From Sipunculus nudus (taxonomy: Eukaryota > Annelida > Sipuncula > Golfingiida > Sipunculidae): a stretch of DNA of 64,000 bases. Location of the stretch: assembly GCA_026874595.1 (NCBI GenBank), contig CM049311.1:52457676-52521675 (forward strand), in the 5' to 3' direction. The notes under the pieces were generated by a model. The model was not told the origin of the DNA. It did no database searches and saw nothing but the letters and a program-made list of their open reading frames with translations. A program made the position numbers and the translations under genes. Positions 57,501 to 64,000 of this stretch are shown here, piece by piece; position 1 is the stretch's first letter, and each line of letters opens with the position of its first letter.

Positions 57501-57780
57501 CACATTGGCCCCCATATTTGGTGAAAAATATTGTTTCTGGAATTGATAGATAGAAGAAACCATGGTTGCTTGCCAAATGTCAGTATATGCTGCTGAAGAT
57601 GGGAGCCTATTCTTAAGGGAGGGGGGGGGGATATTACTATGTCTGGGGAAACTATGGCACCAAGAAATGTCTAGTTATACTATAGTGTGTATAAATTGAG
57701 TTACAGGGCTCAACACTACAAGGATTAACACAGAGCTGTATAATGTCATTGATATGATGTGTATTGATTGATTGTTTCAG
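57501..57780. other. MANEA upstream intron end
   Basis: Ends in GATTGTTTCAG, the acceptor of the first coding exon; has a G9 run near 57621. Confidence 0.5.
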
Positions 57781-57793
57781 GTTGGAAACTTGG

Positions 57794-58352
57794 ATGGCCT
57801 TCCTCCGTAGCTGTCTGCATCCTCGGGCACAGCGTCCACTTATACTGCTGCTGGCTATCTGCTTCCTGCTGGCATTAGGACTGGGATTATGGCTCCTGGC
57901 TGTGGGTGACAGCGTGGATGGTTTTGGCAGACGAAGGTGGCACCCAAAAGACATATCACTGAATCCAGGAGATGAGGCTGATAACATTGGATTAATCGCT
58001 GACCAGGCAGTGGAGTTAAGTAAAAGAATGGAGAGCAGTAAACCAAAGGAGCCTGCCCAACTCATACACGGACAACATGAGGAGTCATCATCAGCATTGC
58101 TGCCTGAGTATCGTGTGCATGCTTTCTATTATCCATGGTACGGTAATCCGTCCAAGGATGGTCATTATCTTCATTGGGATCACCCCTATATATTACACTG
58201 GAATAAACAAGAGGCTGAACGCTGGCCTAAAGGTAAACATACCCCACCTGGTGATATAGGGGCTAATTTCTACCCCGCTCTGGGAGAATACAGCTCACGT
58301 GACCCAGCAGTCATCGAGGATCACATTAAACAAATGCTCTCTGCAAACATAG
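57794..58352 (+). CDS. MANEA: MANEA coding exon 1
   Basis: The exon proper begins at 57781 after TTGTTTCAG. The first ATG in the long frame is at 57794 and opens MAFLRSCLHPRAQRP before the membrane anchor. It runs to G of Gly187 and a GTGAGT donor at 58353 (phase 1). It contains the anchor, the low-conservation stem and the first part of the catalytic domain. Confidence 0.93.
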
Positions 58353-61300
58353 GTGAGTTGAGCTTGTAATATTCTGGACAATTTTATGCACATTAATATC
58401 TCCTTTACAAATTTTTCAATGAATAGAGAGGAAATGTTTACACTTGTCTGTATGAACACCTATTACATATTTTACTGTTTGTTTCTGGTAACTGCTGGAA
58501 AGATATTTCTTCTAAGAAAAAAGTTTAAAAGATGCATGAATTAAGCCTTTCTTAATTTATAGAATGCCCCCTCTAAGTGCCTGATATAGATGTGTTTTAT
58601 ATTTGAACAGGTGTAGTGTCAGTGTCATGGTACCCTCCTGACCACACTGAGTGCCTGATGCTGATGTCTTTTATATTTAAACAGGTGTGGTATCAGTGAC
58701 ATGTTACCCCAATGACCACACCTATTGCCTGATACATATGTGTTTTAACTTTGAACAGATGTGGTGTTTGTGTCATGGTACCCTCCTGACTACACTGAAG
58801 GCCTGATACAGAGGTCTTTAATCTTCTTTGAACAGGTGTGGTGTCAGTGCTTTGGTAACCTCCTGGCCACACTGAGTGGCTGATACAGATATGATTTATC
58901 TTTGAACTGGTGTGGTTTTTGTGTCATGTTAACCTCCTGGCCACACTGAATGCCTAATAAAGATGTGTTTTATAATTGAACAGGTGTGGTGTCAGTGACA
59001 AGGTACCCTCATGACCACACTGAGTGCCTGATACAAATGTGTTTTATATTTGAACAGCTGTGGTACTGTGCTGTGGTATCTTGGCCAAACTGAGTGCCTG
59101 ATTCAGGTGTGTTTTGTCTTTGTACAGGTGTGGGTCTGTGTTGTGGTAATGTCCTGGCCACACTGAGTGCCTGATAAAGAGGTGTTTTATCTTCTTTGAA
59201 CAGATGTGGTGTCAGTACCTTGGGAACCTCCCAGCCACACTGAGTTGGTGATACAGATGCGTGTTATCTTTCTACAGGCTTGGTGTTTATGTCATGGTAA
59301 CCTCCTGTCCACACTGAGTGCCTGATACAGATGTGTTTTATCTTTGAACAGATGTGGTGTCACTGTCCTGGTAACCTCCTGGCCACACAGTGCCTGATAC
59401 AGATGTGTTTTATCTTTGAACAGGTGTGGTGTCAGTGTTATGGTAACCTCCTGGCCACACTGGGTGCCTAATAAGGATGTGTTTTATCTTTGTACAGGTG
59501 TGGTGTGAGTGTCATAGTACCATCCTGACCACACTAAATGCCTGATAAGAATTTGTTTTATCTTTGTACAGGTGTGGTGTCAGTATCATGGTACCCTCCT
59601 GACCACACTGAGTGCCTGATAAGGATGTGTTTTATCTTTGTACAGGTGTGGTGTCAGTGTCATGGTACCCTCCTGACCACACTGAGTGCCTGATAAGGAT
59701 GTGTTTTATCTTTGTACAGGTGTGGTGTCAGTGTCATGGTACCCTCCTGACCACACTGAGTGCCTGATAAGGATGTGTTTTATCTTTGTACAGGTGTGGT
59801 GTCAGTGTCATGGTACCCTCCTGACCACACTGAGTGCCTGATAAGGATGTGTTTTATCTTTGTACAGGTGTGGTGTCAGTGTCATGGTACCCTCCTGACC
59901 ACACTGAGTGCCTGATGCAGATGAATTTATCTTTGTACAGGTGTGGTGTCAGTGTCATGGTACCCTCCTGACCACACTGAGTGCCTGATAAGGATGTGTT
60001 TTATCTTTGTACAGGTGTGGTGTCAGTGTCATGGTACCCTCCTGACCACACTGAGTGCCTGATAAGGATGTGTTTTATCTTTGTACAGGTGTGGTGTCAG
60101 TGTCATGGTACCCTCCTGACCACACTGAGTGCCTGATAAGGATGTGTTTTATCTTTGTACAGGTGTGGTGTCAGTGTCATGGTACCCTCCTGACCACACT
60201 GAGTGCCTGATAAGGATGTGTTTTATCTTTGTACAGGTGTGGTGTCAGTGTCATGGTACCCTCCTGACCACACTGAGTGCCTGATGCAGATGAATTTATC
60301 TTTGTACAGGTGTGGTGTCAGTGTCATGGTACCCTCCTGACCACACTGAGTGCCTGATAAGGATGTGTTTTATCTTTGTACAGGTGTGGTGTCAGTGTCA
60401 TGGTACCCTCCTGACCACACTTAGTGCCTGATAAGGATGTGTTTTATCTTTGTACAGGTGTGGTGTCAGTGTCATGGTACTCTCCTTACCACACTGAGTG
60501 CCTGATAAGGATGTGTTTTATCTTTGTACAGGTGTGGTGTCAGTGTCATGGTACCCTCCTGGCCAAGCAGATGACTATGGTCATTCCCCAGATTCCATCG
60601 TCCCGTTGATTTTGGATGCTGCTCACAAACACCAGCTCAAGGTAAGTTCTCCTTCGGAGGTTGTGGATTGAATAAAGAGTTTATCAAATGCATTTCACGG
60701 AGTCAAAAATTTATCAAATTAATTAATGCATAATAATTTATATGAATTCGCTGTGCATGTTGATTTTTTATATCTCTCGAGATTGATCTTGACTAGTGGC
60801 ACCATCAGGAGTTTCTCTACACACACACCCACAGGGTGTACACATAAGCATATATATGTCAATATATATAATAATAAGAGAATATTGCTGACTCAGTTTG
60901 CTGTCAGTTTGTAGGTTTTATATTCTTTCTAGGGACAGATGCAGATTTAAAATCAAGAGATGATCAGACCCATGTTGACAAGAGGAGACACTATAGCAAA
61001 AATACTTTAATTTCATTAGTATCCATGACGTCATCAAAAGTTTTGCACTGTTAATTACACTCAATTTAGTACCCTTATGATATGCTAGATGTTGCCGCAT
61101 TCCAATAACCTGGACCTAAAGTAAATTTCAATACTATGAAGTATAATTATAACACTTTTATGTTACAAAAGTAGGTTGAGGAGAAATAGTGATGCAATTT
61201 AGATATATCTCTTGAGGATTAGAATCACTCGCTACAATGTTTAAGTCCTCTGTCAGTTCAGTTTGGTTTAATACAAAATTTCCCAGTAAAACTGCCCCAG

Positions 61301-62546
61301 TTTACAGGTTAAGTGTCTCTGTTTTACCAGCTTTAAATATTATTTTGGTAATATGAATTGATAAATACAATGTGTATATAGTGTGTTATTTTACTCTAAT
61401 TAGACTACAAGGTTGAAAATGAGATACTGATCTTATGTGTAAACTTGCAATCAGGTAAAGAAAATATACTGGTAATGATCACAAATAAGCTGTTGGTTGC
61501 CATAGATCTTGATTTATGATGGTACTGCAGGATGCTATGTGTGTGTTTTCTTTCGCACCACTGATCACACCGAGTGCAAGTTTATTTCAGTGTATGGGCT
61601 TAAGGAAAGGGTTTAAGAATTAAAGTTTGGCAGATACATGTACTACTGTATTTAAAGGAGAGAACACTGTGTTTCATGTATATGTAATATACTTACAAAA
61701 AGGTCTTGTTTCACAGAATATGGGGGGGGGGGGGGGCACCGATGGTATGTTAAGGTATGTGTGACACAAAAAGGCTGAGCTGATTTTGTTTTTTGTTTGT
61801 TTGTTTGTTGTTGGTAGGTATGTCTTCATATTGAGCCATACAAAGGCAGGGATGCAGAATCCATGAAGAAGAACCTGGAATACATCATGGGACGTTATGG
61901 TGAACATCCCGCCCTGTACAGACTCGTACACAAAGGCCGCAACTTGCCATTATATTATATCTATGACTCATACATGGTGCCAGTGGAGGAATGGGGAAAA
62001 TTACTGAGACCCGGAGGGACTTTAAGTATACGTGGGACTGAACTTGATGGTGTCATGATTGGTTTACTGGTTGAGGAAAAACATAAACGTGCATTGCAGC
62101 AAGCAGCATTTGATGGTTTTTACACTTATTTTGCTAGTCATGGTTTTACATATGGCTCCAATACCATGTTCTGGCGTGATTTGTCAAACTTTGCAAAAAC
62201 CAGTGAGATGATATTTATTCCAAGTGTTGGACCGGGTTACATTGACACCAGAGTGCGTCCTTGGAATGGCATGAACACCAAAGACAGAAAGGATGGCAGG
62301 TATTATGAGGAAAGTTTCCGAGACGCCGTGGCTGTGAAACCAGAGTTGGTCTCCATCACATCTTTTAATGAATGGCATGAAGGGACCCAGATAGAGAAAG
62401 CTGTACCAAAGCAGCATAAACAATTCACATACCTAGACTATGAGCCTCATGCTCCTGATTATTATCTCTCATTAACGAGAAAATGGGTATTCAAATATCG
62501 CAAACTCACCAAGAAACTCACCAATGACAAAATTAACAGGAAATAG
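57794..62546 (+). CDS. MANEA: Glycoprotein endo-alpha-1,2-mannosidase (GH99), complete, three coding exons
   Basis: Exons 57794-58352, 60532-60641 and 61818-62546 join in frame to 1398 nt, 465 residues; human MANEA has 462. The enzyme cleaves the alpha-1,2 bond inside Glc(1-3)Man arms of N-glycans in the Golgi, a glucosidase-independent trimming route. Residues 1-14 are a short cytoplasmic tail, 15-37 a hydrophobic anchor (type II topology), then a stem and the GH99 barrel from about residue 107. Family motifs seen: YYPWYG (112-117), VSVSWYPPG, HIEPY (227-231), IFIPSVGPGYIDT, and SITSFNEWHEGTQIEK, whose two Glu (about 408 and 411) correspond to the catalytic pair E404/E407 of the human enzyme. 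An acceptor ending at 57780, 13 bases before the ATG, implies at least one upstream untranslated exon. Confidence 0.96.
58590..60531 (+). repeat. 74-bp minisatellite copying the MANEA exon-2 acceptor
   Basis: About 26 head-to-tail units of 72-76 bp (modal 74). Each carries a TTTGTACAG or TTTGAACAG acceptor-like end followed by GTGTGGTGTCAGTGTCATGG, the first bases of the real exon 2. Units are diverged on the left (58590-59490) and almost identical on the right (59500-60531), and the right end is the functional exon junction. Two units share a GATGCAGATGAATTTATC variant about 368 bp apart (near 59911 and 60280), showing block duplication of five units. Confidence 0.95.
60532..60641 (+). CDS. 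MANEA: MANEA coding exon 2
   Basis: Completes Gly187 and encodes VVSVSWYPPGQADDYGH to AAHKHQLK, the second strand region of the GH99 barrel. Acceptor TTTGTACAG ends at 60531; donor GTAAGT at 60642; ends in phase 0. The first ~30 bases of this exon and its acceptor are the source of the 74-bp repeat array just upstream. This copy is the real exon because it alone continues into GQADDYGHSPDSIVPLIL. Confidence 0.94.
60642..61817. other. MANEA intron between coding exons 2 and 3
   Basis: About 1.2 kb, AT-rich, with a G16 run near 61721-61736 and a TTTG-repeat tract (61786-61809) just before the acceptor. No other feature. Confidence 0.6.
61818..62546 (+). CDS. MANEA: MANEA coding exon 3 (catalytic Glu pair, stop codon)
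   Basis: Begins VCLHIEPYKGRDAES after the acceptor GGTAG and ends at TAG 62544-62546. It holds most of the barrel, including LVEEKHK, DGFYTYFASHGFTYGS, the PSVGPGYIDT loop and the FNEWHEGTQIEK catalytic motif near 62368-62403. The last ~30 residues are Lys-rich. Confidence 0.96.
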   Translation, partial: VCLHIEPYKGRDAESMKKNLEYIMGRYGEHPALYRLVHKGRNLPLYYIYDSYMVPVEEWGKLLRPGGTLSIRGTELDGVMIGLLVEEKHKRALQQAAFDGFYTYFASHGFTYGSNTMFWRDLSNFAKTSEMIFIPSVGPGYIDTRVRPWNGMNTKDRKDGRYYEESFRDAVAVKPELVSITSFNEWHEGTQIEKAVPKQHKQFTYLDYEPHAPDYYLSLTRKWVFKYRKLTKKLTNDKINRK

Positions 62547-64000
62547 CAACTGTCTGATTTAGTTCAAGCTAAAAAAAATTAAATTCCTGGATGTTCATAA
62601 TAAAACAGTAGCTCAGTAGCTGGGCTGTGGTTTTAGGTTTTAAGTCACTTTTTTTTTTGGATTGTTTACAAGTTTTTTCCACTTTGTTTTGTATCTGCTG
62701 AGTCTTCTCATCCATAAATTAAAACACACATTGGCAAGTTTATCATTTGTTTGCCATGTATTCACTTAAGTAGCTTTAGTGTCATTGGACTTGTTTTACA
62801 ATTGCAGGAAGTCCATTATTTAGGATTCTTATTTGTTTAGTTTTACTGTTTGTCTCAGATTGAAATACTGAGATTACCTTCATTTCTCAGAAACTTATTT
62901 ACGCACTCATGCAAATTTGATCAACTCTGAAGAGTTGTTTTAGGTGTGAAATAGAACTTGTATCTTATGATAACATAGGTGCTAAATATTTGTACATATT
63001 GAGTACTGTGGGATTAGAAAATATTTTCATAGTTTACCAATTATTTGCTGAATTTGTCATGCACAGTATATTTATAGTCTGCTGTGAAAAATTTTGGTAT
63101 ATTGAAATCAAAGATAGTCTTGGCCAGATGTTTTTAGCAAGTTTATTGAATTGTTACACCACAGTGATGTTATCCTTATTTTGAAGGTAATAAATAATTG
63201 TAGTCGAGGGAACTACCTAATTTACATGTCACCATAGTTATTTAAATCAAATGGGCCACAGGCAGGCCTTGGTGGTAAATAAAGCAGTCCTGTATCTGTA
63301 GGTGGTTCAGTAGTGTGTTTAAGCCAGTCCAGGTCTAGAAGTCCACATGTCTAAAAGGGCAAATGTTGTAACTGTTACACTTGTACCCCTTCAACACAAA
63401 AACTGCACTCAAACAGTTTGGACAATGCAGAACCAGTTTGGTCCTTTTCACACGGCAAATAAACCAAATCGGTTTGGGCCAAAGCTAAGGTGACATGTGC
63501 ACGTGGCATCATGCCTCCAAATGACATAATATATAAAAAAATAGACTTATGTGCATGCAGTACCTTGATGTACACATGCTATGTTTGAAGGATTAACTTG
63601 CTTCGTCCAAAACAGATTTGATTCACAACATTGTTGCTGTGTGAAAGCTCAATCTGGATTATAACATTTTTTTCAACATTGAAGCGGGGATTAAAGTTAC
63701 TTTAATAAAAATGGATTTAATACAGATATGATTTTCAATTGAACACTCAATGCAGGTTGAAAATGGTTTGAACTATTTTGCATATAACTGATGTCTTTTA
63801 TTCTTTTGAACAATATATTTTCTCAAACCGGCTTTTTGCTGAAGAGACATTTGACATACACAGTTTTAGACAATGGGAGATGTGTATGGTTCTTAATTAA
63901 TTTTAACCTGTGCACAGTAATGCATGTTATTTGTTGACTCTCTAAGAATGAGTTTGGTTCATAATATACATGTATAATATTCTCAAACATTCCACAGCTG
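62547..64000 (+). other. MANEA 3' UTR and downstream DNA
   Basis: No coding signal. AATAAA hexamers occur at 62599-62604, 63189-63194 and 63278-63283 and are candidate polyadenylation signals. The rest is unique-looking AT-rich sequence without any repeat family seen elsewhere in the window. Confidence 0.5.

Noticed and set aside
57652-58065. 137-residue minus-strand frame over MANEA exon 1
   Set aside because: Antisense shadow of a real, conserved coding exon.
58612-60460. Treating each 74-bp unit as a mutually exclusive alternative exon
   Set aside because: Units lack a good donor after the exon-like part and do not keep frame (74 is not a multiple of 3), so they are decoy acceptors rather than cassettes.
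36620-60531. Regular repeats that superficially look like CRISPR arrays
   Set aside because: Units are head-to-tail with no unique spacers, no cas genes, and eukaryotic introns surround them.
1-64000. tRNA, rRNA, riboswitch and bacterial-type terminators
   Set aside because: I scanned by eye for conserved arms and stems and saw none that convinced me; the hairpins present belong to element ends. A tRNA search tool could overrule this.

Overview
This is eukaryotic, AT-rich, intron-dominated DNA. It holds parts of two conserved animal genes set in a dense thicket of non-autonomous transposable elements. There is no operon structure, no bacterial-type gene and no rRNA or tRNA gene that I can recognise. 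Both genes are animal orthologues with canonical GT-AG introns. The repeat style is short elements with a core module, a CGGA tetranucleotide microsatellite and a terminal hairpin. That resembles the pearl / Helitron-like elements described from bivalves, so a marine bivalve mollusc is my best guess. The species is an inference and cannot be proven from the window.

Gene 1, minus strand: the 5' half of an SCAF4/SCAF8 orthologue (RNA polymerase II CTD-associated SR-like factor). The start codon is at 52504. Eight coding exons run leftward to 5925, encode about 367 residues in one continuous frame, and leave the window at the left edge; the RRM and C-terminal exons are not in view. Exons 1-4 make the CTD-interacting domain; exons 5-8 give an Ala/Gln-rich helix, a Q-rich segment, an acidic patch and a Pro/Met/His-rich segment.

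Gene 2, plus strand: a complete three-exon coding sequence (57794-62546, 465 codons) for glycoprotein endo-alpha-1,2-mannosidase (MANEA, family GH99), a Golgi type II membrane glycosidase. The two genes are divergent, with about 5.3 kb between their start codons.

Repeats: most of 1-5726, 7935-24621, 25735-32818, 33099-35415, 38578-42233 and 44192-49107 is element-derived. I distinguish elements opening with GGGACCYATGGGTCAC and ending in an AGTCAGCTGAGCTAAAAA hairpin (subtypes A, B, C, D, O and a DR1-rich type); a GTATCCGCC...hairpin...CTAG element (T) with 280-bp internal units; an E type ending GGGCTGAGGGCTAAAAA; and an F type with a strong GC hairpin. They are nested up to three deep, and several insertions can be checked against an unfilled paralogous site inside the same window. 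No transposase, Rep/helicase or intact reverse transcriptase is present; one broken LINE 3' end is.

The most unusual signal is a pair of minisatellites grown from splice junctions. In the SCAF gene a 42-bp unit repeats the exon-4 donor site about 13 times in the adjoining intron, in phase and open in frame. In MANEA a 74-bp unit repeats the exon-2 acceptor and first codons about 26 times in the preceding intron, out of phase with the real exon.
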